Below the pieces are notes generated by a model that was not told the origin of the DNA, ran no database searches, and was given only the letters and a program-made list of their open reading frames with translations. Below are positions 50,295 through 58,561 of a stretch of 64,000 nucleotides of DNA, in pieces (the stretch's first letter is position 1; the number at the start of each line of letters is the position of its first letter). The DNA is from Sporosarcina sp. BI001-red. GTDB taxonomy: Bacteria > Bacillota > Bacilli > Bacillales_A > Planococcaceae. The position numbers and the translations under genes were made by a program. The stretch lies in assembly GCF_003384035.1 (NCBI RefSeq), contig NZ_QQAK01000002.1:1-64000 (forward strand), read 5' to 3'.

Positions 50295-51236
50295 TTAATA
50301 ATTGTCAATTACTCCTCCTAAGGAAGAAGCCTTAACAATAGGTTTCTTTATGATTTCTGCCAACTCATCTTTTGTACCGTAAATGACGATTCCTAAAATT
50401 TCTATGTCATCACTATTTATATTTCTCATCGTGTCATAGACCTTTCTATGTTCTTGAGACACACTCGTTTGCAATAGTTTTAAAAACTCCTTATATTCTT
50501 GGTCTAATTTAATCGTTGAAAAAACAGGTGAATTTGTAGAAAAACCTAACGCTTCGTACTCACTTATAAAAGTTGAGGACCAATCATTTTCTTTCGCCTC
50601 TTGCTGGAATGTTTCTAATTGGCTAGCACTATAGGTATTTACCCAAAACCAGGTCATTGCTGGAAGTTCATACAAAGGGAGTTCACTCTGTTTGTACGGC
50701 TTGTCAAAAGAGAGGGCAACTTCATAAATTCGATCTCCATCCATCTTATTAAGTAGGTCTTCATCATGTTTATATTTTTGATACGTAACGTTCGGATGGA
50801 AAAACATTAAATTACGCCAACCATTCTCCTTATACGTAATTTTCCAATCCTCTCCTGTAACCCCGATGCTGCCACCAGCTCCTCTTGAAATTGAGGTAGA
50901 TGGTATCACACCATATTTGTATTGGTTTTGTTCGATCACGAGCGACTTCATTTTCATATCCTTAGAAACTTTATATTGGCTCTCTCCTCCTAATATTCCG
51001 CTCGTATCTACAGTTTCACTAATATAACCATTCGGAGTACTAAGTCGGACGTATGCATCCCGTTGCTTAAACGCCTTTTGACTAAAGTAGGAGTAGGTAA
51101 CGAAGTTAACTATGTTGAGACTGACAAATACAATGACAGCAACGAAAACAATCGTTAAGATCGTCTTCCTTTTTCCTTTTTTTATCGCCTTTTCTATCTT
51201 TTTCTCGTCAAAAATGTTCTCTGTGAATTCATCCAT
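50295..51236 (-). CDS. Sigma_reg-type anti-sigma/sigma-factor regulatory membrane protein
   Basis: 313 residues. A short acidic/basic cytoplasmic N-terminus, one membrane segment (about 25-47: TILTIVFVAVIVFVSLNIVN) and a large extracytoplasmic domain resembling the Sigma_reg_N/Sigma_reg_C family (AMTWFWVNTYS, the end KKPIVKASSLGGVIDNY). These proteins are encoded after ECF sigma factors and hold them at the membrane. It overlaps the sigma region-4 ORF by 8 bp, so it is its likely regulator. Confidence 0.8.
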   Translation of the reverse strand: MDEFTENIFDEKKIEKAIKKGKRKTILTIVFVAVIVFVSLNIVNFVTYSYFSQKAFKQRDAYVRLSTPNGYISETVDTSGILGGESQYKVSKDMKMKSLVIEQNQYKYGVIPSTSISRGAGGSIGVTGEDWKITYKENGWRNLMFFHPNVTYQKYKHDEDLLNKMDGDRIYEVALSFDKPYKQSELPLYELPAMTWFWVNTYSASQLETFQQEAKENDWSSTFISEYEALGFSTNSPVFSTIKLDQEYKEFLKLLQTSVSQEHRKVYDTMRNINSDDIEILGIVIYGTKDELAEIIKKPIVKASSLGGVIDNY

Positions 51237-51504
51237 TTAAAGTCCTCCACATCTCTTGAAATTCTTTTCTAGCCCGAAATAAATAAGTTCTAACCGTTTC
51301 TACTTTCATTCCTAATAATAGAGCAATGTCTTTGTAACTAAGCTCCAGCTCGTATTTCAAAACAAGCAGTTGCCTATAGACTTCCTTCATACGTTCTAAT
51401 GTGCAAGTGATTTCCTGATTCATTTCTATATGCAATACACTAGACTCTGTGTCTTCGTCATTTGCAAAGTTATTCCAGAAATGAAGATCATCAATCGAAA
51501 TCAC
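51229..51504 (-). CDS. ECF sigma factor region 4 (separate ORF)
   Basis: 91 residues, mostly sigma region 4: MKEVYRQLLVLKYELELSYK, DIALLLGMKVETVRTYLFRARKEF, a helix-turn-helix that recognises -35 boxes. The start is GTG overlapping the stop of the region-2 ORF (GTGA). Together the two ORFs equal one normal ECF sigma of about 168 residues. Upstream of the GTG this frame is open and reads KEIEENGKEH, like a natural linker, so a one-base loss in the A-rich run near 51530 would explain the split. A two-subunit sigma like SigO-RsoA is the alternative. Confidence 0.65.
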   Translation of the reverse strand: MISIDDLHFWNNFANDEDTESSVLHIEMNQEITCTLERMKEVYRQLLVLKYELELSYKDIALLLGMKVETVRTYLFRARKEFQEMWRTLNG

Positions 51505-51734
51505 ATGTTCTTTTCCATTTTCTTCAATTTCTTTCTAAATTCATTCAAAGCAACAGTGAAAATATAGGAGAGGGCTTTGTCGGACGGAACTCCGCTACTA
51601 TAAGCAATATATTTCATATAACTTTCTTGAACAATATCTTCTGCATCTTCATGGCTGCAACCGTTCTTCTTTAGATAAAAATAAATCATTTTTGCCTGTT
51701 CTTTATAGAGTTTCAACAAAAACTTTGAATCCAT
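51501..51734 (-). CDS. ECF sigma factor region 2 (separate ORF)
   Basis: 77 residues covering sigma region 2: FLLKLYKEQAKMIYFYLKKN, DAEDIVQESYMKYIAY and ALSYIFTVALNEFRKKL, the core-binding and -10-recognition part. It ends KKMEKNM just where region 4 would be joined. GAGGAGGAG precedes the ATG at 51734. See the region-4 entry for the frameshift and split-subunit possibilities. Confidence 0.65.
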   Translation of the reverse strand: MDSKFLLKLYKEQAKMIYFYLKKNGCSHEDAEDIVQESYMKYIAYSSGVPSDKALSYIFTVALNEFRKKLKKMEKNM

Positions 51735-51920
51735 AGCTCCTCCTCTCTAACACCCTTCACTACTATAGAGTCTTTGACCTTAAGAAAGTTTACAACTAAC
51801 AAAAAAATTTTTAAACATTTGAAAAATTATTTAGTGGTGTTAAATGATTTTTGAAAGAACTTTGTTAATCTATAGTGAAGAGTATTTTTCTTGTGAAGAA
51901 GTAAGGACGTGTTATGAAAG

Positions 51921-52475
51921 GTGAAGACGATTGAAGATTACATATTGATCCGCAAAATAAAGGCGGGTGATACAGAAGCGTGGGAAACTCTTGTTACGAA
52001 GTATTATGACCAAATCTTTTCGTTTTGCGTCCGGAGATGTTTAGGGGACCGAGTTTTGGCCACTGATTTAACGCAGGAAATCTTTCTGAAAGTGGTCGAA
52101 AACATGGAGAATTATAAGTTTAGCGGAAAGTTCTTCAACTATTTATTTACAATTGCCGTCAATGTATGCAACAACTACTACCATAAAAAGAAACTCACGC
52201 AGTTTGAGTTGGATGAAACCCTATTACATTCCGATTCAGAGATGGCAATCAATCAATTAATCAAGCAGGAAAATACAAATCAGCTGCAAATCGCATTAAA
52301 TACACTTCCAGATATTCAAAAGGAGGCGCTGATCCTGAAATATTACCATGATTTAAAAGTGAAAGACATCGCTAAAATTATCGGTGTAGGGGTTGCCACG
52401 TCTCAATCCAGGATTAATCAGGGGTTGAAAAAGTTGAAAAAATCACTAGATAGAGAGGAGTTTATGAATGGATAA
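51921..52475 (+). CDS. ECF-type RNA polymerase sigma factor
   Basis: 184 residues with region 2 (about 20-90: AWETLVTKYYDQIFSFCVRR, ATDLTQEIFLKVVENMENYK, FFNYLFTIAVNVCNNYYHKK) and region 4 (about 125-175: LNTLPDIQKEALILKYYHDL, IAKIIGVGVATSQSRINQGL). The likely start is GTG at 51921; the binding site is poor and a 6-codon ORF (ATG at 51914) overlaps it. First gene of a four-gene unit with a membrane protein and ABC exporter. Confidence 0.88.
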   Translation: MKTIEDYILIRKIKAGDTEAWETLVTKYYDQIFSFCVRRCLGDRVLATDLTQEIFLKVVENMENYKFSGKFFNYLFTIAVNVCNNYYHKKKLTQFELDETLLHSDSEMAINQLIKQENTNQLQIALNTLPDIQKEALILKYYHDLKVKDIAKIIGVGVATSQSRINQGLKKLKKSLDREEFMNG

Positions 52476-53208
52476 CAACACGATCAAAAAAATAGCTCAC
52501 GATGAAATCAAAGCGGACGACGTTCAGATGCAGCTAGTCATTGACTTAGGAAAGCAAAAAATCAATCAAAACCACCTTCTCCGCTACTCTCTGTTCAACC
52601 TTTTCTGTTCATCCTTACGGTTCACGAGAATACGCACTTGGCTCACCCAATTTTCACTGCTCCTCTTAACTGCTTTTTTCATCACAAAGATGATTAGCAA
52701 AGAGCCGTCTGTACTTATCATTCAATGTGTAACGATAGCAATTATTTTTTCAGCCTTTTTCTTTATAAATGAACTATTTCAAAGCTTTACGACAGGCATG
52801 TGGGAATTAGAACAGACGCTGAAGTATGATTTGCGCCAGCACACCATGACCAAACTGCTGATTTTCGGCGTAGCTGATTTATGTCTAATCCTCTGCCTTG
52901 CCCTTATCTGCCAAGGTGTCGTTTCGATTCCCTTCTGGCAGATCATTTTATATTTGTTGGTTCCGTTCAATATAACGTGCATCGTTCTATTTTCCTTGTT
53001 CACAATCTGGAGAAACAATCTAACTTCCTTCATTTTTTGGATTGGTTCAGGACTTATTGTCATGGGGACCGTTATTCTGATCAACGCATTTAACGTTTAT
53101 GAATTGGGAGTGGCATATTGGGGAATCGCATTTACGTTATCCACCGTATTTTTAGGGGCGATCGTAATGGAGATGATGAAGACGAAGAAATGGGAGGCGT
53201 ATTACTAA
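52468..53208 (+). CDS. Six-TM membrane protein, possible anti-sigma factor
   Basis: 246 residues. A soluble N-terminus of about 55 residues (IKADDVQMQLVIDLGKQKIN) is followed by six membrane segments (about 62-80, 88-108, 132-156, 160-184, 190-212, 218-240). It overlaps the sigma gene by 8 bp. The position after an ECF sigma and the small cytoplasmic part suggest an anti-sigma factor (inference from layout; no family recognised). GAGAGGAG lies before the ATG. Confidence 0.7.
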   Translation: MDNNTIKKIAHDEIKADDVQMQLVIDLGKQKINQNHLLRYSLFNLFCSSLRFTRIRTWLTQFSLLLLTAFFITKMISKEPSVLIIQCVTIAIIFSAFFFINELFQSFTTGMWELEQTLKYDLRQHTMTKLLIFGVADLCLILCLALICQGVVSIPFWQIILYLLVPFNITCIVLFSLFTIWRNNLTSFIFWIGSGLIVMGTVILINAFNVYELGVAYWGIAFTLSTVFLGAIVMEMMKTKKWEAYY

Positions 53209-54080
53209 TGGAACTAGAATTGAAGAATGTTACGAAAAGCTATGACGACATAATTGCACTGAATAACGTTTCATTTCGTTTAGTACCTGGTGTTTATGGT
53301 CTTCTCGGGTCAAATGGGTCAGGAAAGACGACTTTATTTCGTATTATAAGCGGGGTTCTCAAACAAACGACCGGCACAGTTACACACAATCGGGAGGACA
53401 TCAGAGCCAATTCAGACGCGTTCCGTTCCGTATTGGGCTTTTTACCACAGGATTTCAGCTATTACCCTGATTTCACAGGCATGAAGTTCATGTTATATAT
53501 TGCTGCGCTTAAGGGGATCAATAAAAACTTAGCAAAAAAAAGATGCCTGGAACTTTTAACATTAGTCGGCTTAGAGGACGTGAAAAATAAAAAAATAAAA
53601 AAATACTCTGGCGGCATGAAACAACGGCTAGGCATTGCGCAGGCAATGATCAATGATCCAGAAGTATTGATACTCGATGAACCGACCGTTGGCTTGGATC
53701 CAAAAGAGCGCGTACGATTCAGGAATTTAATTAGCTCCTTCTCTAAAAATAAAATCGTCATCCTTTCAACACATATTGTTTCAGATATTGAATATATTGC
53801 TGACGAAATTCTCGTCCTAAATAAAGGGATTCTCGAAAACAGAGGGCCTTCTTCCGTGTTGATCGAAACCATTCGCGGGTACGTATGGGAAACTGAAGTT
53901 GAAAACGATAAGCTTGATCAAATGTTGATGGATCACTTGATCAGCAACCAAAAACACGAGGGCAACAGGACAGTCCTACGAATTATTTCGATAGAAAAAC
54001 CTGCCCCTAACGCGAAACAAGTGCACCCAACATTGGAAGACCTGTATTTATATTATTTTAGGGAGGAGGCGGGACGATGA
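53208..54080 (+). CDS. ABC transporter ATP-binding protein
   Basis: 290 residues: Walker A LLGSNGSGKTTLFRII, Q-loop FLPQDFSYYPDFTG, signature YSGGMKQRLGIAQAM, Walker B VLILDEPTVGLDP and the switch His in LSTHIVSDIEYIAD. It is of the BcrA/CcmA-like exporter type. The start at 53208 overlaps the previous stop (TAATG). It probably pairs with the next gene; the substrate is unknown. Confidence 0.92.
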   Translation: MELELKNVTKSYDDIIALNNVSFRLVPGVYGLLGSNGSGKTTLFRIISGVLKQTTGTVTHNREDIRANSDAFRSVLGFLPQDFSYYPDFTGMKFMLYIAALKGINKNLAKKRCLELLTLVGLEDVKNKKIKKYSGGMKQRLGIAQAMINDPEVLILDEPTVGLDPKERVRFRNLISSFSKNKIVILSTHIVSDIEYIADEILVLNKGILENRGPSSVLIETIRGYVWETEVENDKLDQMLMDHLISNQKHEGNRTVLRIISIEKPAPNAKQVHPTLEDLYLYYFREEAGR

Positions 54081-55219
54081 AAACAATTGTGAAGTATGAA
54101 ATGGAAAAAATACAGCAAAATAAAACATTTATTGGTGCGCTAGTCATTTCATTACTTGTGTTAGCTGGAATATTGTACATTGGCTTCTATCAGGCGCAAC
54201 TTTATGGAATAGACCGTAATGGGGTTGAACATTATCACCAGGTCGTAGAGAAAAGCACCGGAGAGTTTAATGATCAAAAAGTAAAAGAAGTTCTAACCAA
54301 TTACATAGATCACTATCAAAGCGACAACGTGGACAACAGGAGCTTTGACTTGTTTTCCTGGGAAATTGCAAATACATTTATCGCTAATGGAGAAGATGTC
54401 TATGACCAGATGAATAATGCAATGAAGCAAGGTGACAAATTAACCATCGATCAAATCAGCATTAAATCGATAAAGGAAATCGGCTTTGCTGAATTTCTAG
54501 AGCCCTTAAAAGTAGGTAGTTTTGTGACATGGAAGGACCTTTATAACGTCACAAGCCAGATATTTCTTCTCATAAGTATTCTGGTGATTTTAGTTTGCTG
54601 TCTCGTTTTCTCAAGCGATACGTCAAGAAATATGAATCCGTTACTATTGTCTACAAAGCTTGGCAGAAAGCAATTGACCATTGCCAAGATCATAGCGGCA
54701 ACGTTCTTTTCAATTTTGGTATTCCTTTCTATCCATGCACTATCACTAGGAGCATTTTTTATATACAATGGCGGCTTCACGGGGTGGGACACAAGTATTC
54801 AAACAAACGTCTCAATGGAGCTGTTTAAGTTTCCAGTTGAACTCAATCAGTTACACGTATTTGGTTTAGCGGTTGCGCTTCAATTTATCGGCTTGCTGGC
54901 AATTGTTGCGCTGACACTATATGTCTCCTCTACTACACGTTCGCCGTTCAGTTCATTACTCATCGCATTAGGCCTATTCCTTTTGCCGAAAGCATTGACA
55001 CAACTTATTAAAAGAGGGCCCATCTATCACCTGCTAAATCTGTTTCCAATCAATAATTATCCAGTTAAAGACTTTTTAACATTAATGAGCACGGAAAAAG
55101 AGTTTTTCTTCGATAATTTCATGCAAAATATGATACTCACCATGGTTGTTCTAGTCGCGATTACAATTATTTTTAACTTTGCTGTGTATCAGCGGATGAA
55201 ACAGTATCAAGAGACATGA
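54077..55219 (+). CDS. ABC transporter permease (ABC-2-like)
   Basis: 380 residues. The first membrane segment at about 18-38 is followed by a large extracytoplasmic part (about 40-145), then five helices from about 155 to 370 (FLLISILVILVCCLVFSSDT, ATFFSILVFLSIHALSLGAF, ALQFIGLLAIVALTLYVSST, MILTMVVLVAITIIFNFAVY). The layout is typical of ABC-2-type permeases. Its ATG overlaps the ATPase stop (ATGA). Confidence 0.88.
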   Translation: MKTIVKYEMEKIQQNKTFIGALVISLLVLAGILYIGFYQAQLYGIDRNGVEHYHQVVEKSTGEFNDQKVKEVLTNYIDHYQSDNVDNRSFDLFSWEIANTFIANGEDVYDQMNNAMKQGDKLTIDQISIKSIKEIGFAEFLEPLKVGSFVTWKDLYNVTSQIFLLISILVILVCCLVFSSDTSRNMNPLLLSTKLGRKQLTIAKIIAATFFSILVFLSIHALSLGAFFIYNGGFTGWDTSIQTNVSMELFKFPVELNQLHVFGLAVALQFIGLLAIVALTLYVSSTTRSPFSSLLIALGLFLLPKALTQLIKRGPIYHLLNLFPINNYPVKDFLTLMSTEKEFFFDNFMQNMILTMVVLVAITIIFNFAVYQRMKQYQET

Positions 55220-55338
55220 TGTTTTTAGACGACCTGGAAATGAAGTTTCGTTTTGCTTATGATGAAATGGAAGAGACTTTAGTAATCGCTCAGGTTATTT
55301 GTTTGCCTTTGAAACAATTTATTATATCCACGCTGTAA
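55219..55338 (+). CDS. Small 39-residue ORF at the operon end
   Basis: The ATG overlaps the permease stop (TGATG). The 39 residues (MFLDDLEMKFRFAYDEMEET, then a hydrophobic VIAQVICLPLKQFII) are acidic then hydrophobic. Possible translational coupling and the terminator shortly after make it plausible, but there is no separate binding site and no recognised family. It could be chance or a truncated gene. Confidence 0.3.
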   Translation: MFLDDLEMKFRFAYDEMEETLVIAQVICLPLKQFIISTL

Positions 55339-55368
55339 AAAGGTAACAGTTTAGTTAACAACCAACAC

Positions 55369-55402
55369 ACCTCTCAATCTTCCTTATGATTGAGAGGTTT
55401 TA
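55369..55402 (+). terminator. Terminator of the sigma/ABC operon
   Basis: CCTCTCAATC (from 55370) and GATTGAGAGG (55388-55397) form a perfect 10-bp stem, followed by TTTTA. Confidence 0.85.
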
Positions 55403-55453
55403 CATAATTTTATATACATACTTTTTCGTTTATTGCGATATATTACAAATCAT

Positions 55454-56026
55454 TTAAGTCCATTTTACGGCATAGCTCGGACTATAAGCATCCATTTTTT
55501 CTAATAACTCTTTTGGGTCTGAGGAGATAATTATCATTTCTCGATAATCTTTATTCATAAACCCCTGTTCAATTGTATGATCTAGCATGGCAATTAACGG
55601 ATCAAAAAAGTTATTTATGTTTAGTAATCCACAAGGCTTTGCATGAACACCTAGCTGTGACCAAGTAAATACTTCAAACCACTCTTCTAGTGTGCCAGCA
55701 CCCCCAGGTAAAGCGACAAATCCGTCCGCTAATTCTGCCATTTTTGATTTACGCTCGTGCATTGTATTAACTACATGCAGCTCCGTTAATTGATCATGAG
55801 CAATCTCTACAGCCTTTAGTCTTTGAGGAATCACTCCTATCACCTTACCCCCACTATTTAGGGTGGCATCAGCCAATGCGCCCATACATCCTACCTGGGC
55901 TCCACCATAAATCAAAGTTCTATCATTATTCGCTAATTCTTCTCCAAACTTTTCTGCATGCTCTATGTAAACACTATTTATCCCTTTACTTGACCCACAA
56001 AATACAGCAAGATTTTTAATTTCCAT
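55454..56026 (-). CDS. LOG-family protein (cytokinin riboside 5'-phosphate phosphoribohydrolase-like)
   Basis: 190 residues of the TIGR00730/LOG family: LAVFCGSSKGINSVY, LIYGGAQVGCMGALADA, MHERKSKMAELADGFVALPG and the signature PGGAGTLEEWFE. Homologs cleave nucleoside 5'-monophosphates at the N-glycosidic bond; older annotation called them lysine decarboxylases. I start at the ATG at 56026, with AAAGAGGTGG upstream. A MazG-like gene precedes it by 31 bp, hinting at a shared nucleotide-related role. Confidence 0.9.
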   Translation of the reverse strand: MEIKNLAVFCGSSKGINSVYIEHAEKFGEELANNDRTLIYGGAQVGCMGALADATLNSGGKVIGVIPQRLKAVEIAHDQLTELHVVNTMHERKSKMAELADGFVALPGGAGTLEEWFEVFTWSQLGVHAKPCGLLNINNFFDPLIAMLDHTIEQGFMNKDYREMIIISSDPKELLEKMDAYSPSYAVKWT

Positions 56027-56057
56027 TTTGCCACCTCTTTGCTCTCTGTTTACCAAG

Positions 56058-56372
56058 TTATTGGTATCTATTAGTCAGTTTATGTTTATGCTCTAAGAAG
56101 ATTTCTTCCAAATCGATATTATATTTATTTGCAATAACAACTACATTACCTACTACATCACCGAGTTCTTCTGTTAAATTCCTCTTACTTTCAGTCAATG
56201 AAATTGGATGCTCGTCTGGCCGATCTCGTCCGATTTCAAGAGCTCTTATTGCTCTAGCTACTTCTCCTGTCTCTTCTGACAAGAAACCAATACGTACGAA
56301 TATATCTAAATCAGACCATCCCCTTGTCTTATAATATTCAGCAACCCACTTTTGAAATTCTTTCGCTTCCAT
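56058..56372 (-). CDS. MazG-like nucleotide pyrophosphohydrolase
   Basis: 104 residues, one MazG-like all-alpha domain: FVRIGFLSEETGEVARAIRA, with ExxE, and LTEELGDVVGNVVVIANKYN, with ExxD, plus the end EIFLEHKHKLTNRYQ. It probably hydrolyses (d)NTPs. GGGGAGGCG precedes the ATG. Unlike mazG at 3-4.5 kb it has one module and no methylase domain. Confidence 0.85.
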   Translation of the reverse strand: MEAKEFQKWVAEYYKTRGWSDLDIFVRIGFLSEETGEVARAIRALEIGRDRPDEHPISLTESKRNLTEELGDVVGNVVVIANKYNIDLEEIFLEHKHKLTNRYQ

Positions 56373-56535
56373 TTAAGATTCGCCTCCCCTATCTACATAT
56401 AGTCAAATCTTCTCAAATGTAACACAACATATGGTTTGATAGAAAGAAACGTTTAAACTTACCTTCAATTTAAATGGCAGATTGTTTATAAAAGGGAGCA
56501 CTTTTCATTACGTTTACGCGCCAAACTCTAATAGA

Positions 56536-57585
56536 TTAGAGTACTTTATCTACTAAAAACTTAGCATCCCTTCCAACGCCACAAACAAGACCAGAACCGC
56601 GACTATACTGCCATGGTAACCCTATATAATATAATCCATTAATTGGACTTACACCTCGATTATGTACAGGTCTACCTTTTTTATCTATTGCTCCTTCAAT
56701 ACGAATCATTTCATATGATGGAACGAAACCAGTTGCCCAGATAATATTGTTTACTTTCATCTTACTACCATCAGAGAAGGTCACTTGGTCTCCTTTGACT
56801 TCAGTTACCCTAGGTTTAATCTTCACTTTTTGTTCTTTGATGGCCCGCTTCAATTCCATTCCAAAGATGGGATCATTACTTTTTTGAAACTGTCGTCCTC
56901 TAACTGTATCTGTGCCCGCATATAAAAGTTGTGATTTCTCCAACCAATAAAAAATGCTTCTCCCTAGAAATCGTAAGGGTAAAAATTTGGGTTCATATGA
57001 GATAGCAAGGCTAACATCTTCTCTGTCGGTTGATAATTCTACCGAAATTTGTGCTCCTGAATTACCACCGCCCACAACTAACACAGAACCACTACGGAGG
57101 GTTTTCGGTTCAATATATAAAGAAGAATGAACATTTAATACTGCTTTGTCTTCAATCTTAATTACTTGTGGTATAAATGGCTTTTGAAAAGCTCCTGAAG
57201 CTACGATAACTTTCCTTGATTGAAACTTCTCATCATCCGTATATATGTTAAAATAGTCATTCCTTTTTTCAATTCCAGTAACCATAGTATTCATTCTGCA
57301 TGGTAAATTGAAGTGTGCTACATACCGCTCTAGATAATCAGCCATTTCAATTTTTGTTAGATATGACTTCGGATCACCTTTCATTTTTAGACCCGGGAGA
57401 ACTGAGTAAGACTTCGTTGTAAATAATACAAGTGATTTATACCGATTACGCCAAGAGTCTCCAATACGTTTTTGTGTATCTATAATTAGATGATTTTCAA
57501 TTCCTTTTTGTTTTAATTGATAACTCATAGCAATACCAGCTTGACCTGCACCAATAATGATAACTTCAAACAGTTTTTTCGACAC
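56536..57585 (-). CDS. CzcO-like flavin-containing monooxygenase/oxidoreductase
   Basis: 349 residues. FAD-binding GxGxxG at the N-terminus (VIIIGAGQAGIAMSYQL), a second Rossmann motif for NADPH near 165 (VLVVGGGNSGAQISVEL), and ATGFVPSY near 290. The CzcO/YrdL family oxidises small substrates; the substrate here is unknown. The start is GTG; its nearest GGAGG is 17 bases away and an ATG/GTG closer to it is out of frame, so expression may be poor or the 5' end altered. Confidence 0.82.
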   Translation of the reverse strand: MSKKLFEVIIIGAGQAGIAMSYQLKQKGIENHLIIDTQKRIGDSWRNRYKSLVLFTTKSYSVLPGLKMKGDPKSYLTKIEMADYLERYVAHFNLPCRMNTMVTGIEKRNDYFNIYTDDEKFQSRKVIVASGAFQKPFIPQVIKIEDKAVLNVHSSLYIEPKTLRSGSVLVVGGGNSGAQISVELSTDREDVSLAISYEPKFLPLRFLGRSIFYWLEKSQLLYAGTDTVRGRQFQKSNDPIFGMELKRAIKEQKVKIKPRVTEVKGDQVTFSDGSKMKVNNIIWATGFVPSYEMIRIEGAIDKKGRPVHNRGVSPINGLYYIGLPWQYSRGSGLVCGVGRDAKFLVDKVL

Positions 57586-57644
57586 GTTTTTTCACGTCCA
57601 TTCCTCCTATAGTTACTTTTTCAAGTATAAGTGGAAAAGGATAT

Positions 57645-58418
57645 TCAAACTTGCATATATCTGCTATCTTTTGTGATCATGCTTGGCGACATCCCAAGCT
57701 TTTCTCGAACACACCGGGAGAAATGGGAAGAGCTGCTGAAACCAGCTTCAATAGCAGCATTAGTTAAGGTGTCTCCTTCAAATATGAGATGAAAGGCTTT
57801 TCTAATCTTTTCATGAATCAAATAGCTAGAAATGGAAATACCCACTTCCTCCTTAAATAGATGTGAGAGACGACTTTCAGAAAGGAATACCTGATGCGAG
57901 AGAGAAGGAACTGTAAGCTGATTCAAGGCGGTTTGTTTAATATGATTGATGACATTTTCACACCTGTTATCTAACGTATAATAATCCTTATAGGGTATAT
58001 CGAGGACGCGCATTGTTTGTTTGATAAATACATGATATGTATCAGAGCATTCAATATTTATTAACAGATTCATGATGTTTTTAATTAACTTATAATCCAA
58101 CTCATAGGTATTGCTGTCTCCTAAGAAACGTCTCTTAACCTCCAAACCGAAGTTGGACTCAGGGTTAATCAACATATAGTATTGCCAAAGGTCATTCCCA
58201 TCCAACTCGTGTGGAACATTTGAGTCAATGATCAAACCTCGCACGGTTGTTTTAACGCCTTCTATCTCCACGTTGAAAACCCGATTTAAACCAATCGTGA
58301 TTTGAATGTAATAGTGGCTATGTTTAGTTGCTTTAACTTTATCGGTGATAAATGATATATGATCTTCACCCTCAAAAACAATCAATCTGGCATTCCTATT
58401 CTTCATAAGAATCTTCAA
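57645..58418 (-). CDS. AraC-family transcriptional regulator
   Basis: 257 residues. An N-terminal cupin-like sensing part (about 1-150) and a C-terminal double HTH (about 160-257: LTVPSLSHQVFLSESRLSHL, FKEEVGISISSYLIHEKIRK, LTNAAIEAGFSSSSHFSRCV). The start is uncertain: TTG at 58418 has GAGGAG ten bases upstream, while the first ATG (58406) has none at usable distance. It precedes the monooxygenase on the same strand and may control it (inference from proximity). Confidence 0.85.
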   Translation of the reverse strand: MKILMKNRNARLIVFEGEDHISFITDKVKATKHSHYYIQITIGLNRVFNVEIEGVKTTVRGLIIDSNVPHELDGNDLWQYYMLINPESNFGLEVKRRFLGDSNTYELDYKLIKNIMNLLINIECSDTYHVFIKQTMRVLDIPYKDYYTLDNRCENVINHIKQTALNQLTVPSLSHQVFLSESRLSHLFKEEVGISISSYLIHEKIRKAFHLIFEGDTLTNAAIEAGFSSSSHFSRCVREKLGMSPSMITKDSRYMQV

Positions 58419-58561
58419 AGTAAAGCAACTCCTCTTAAAATGGTTGCGAACTAATAAAATGTGCCCAAGCCACAAATCAATCTTGGTTTTCTATGTACAG
58501 AGCATTTAAAAGCAAAGGCTGAGTGTTTCATAGTCGCACACATTAATTGAACAATCATCTT

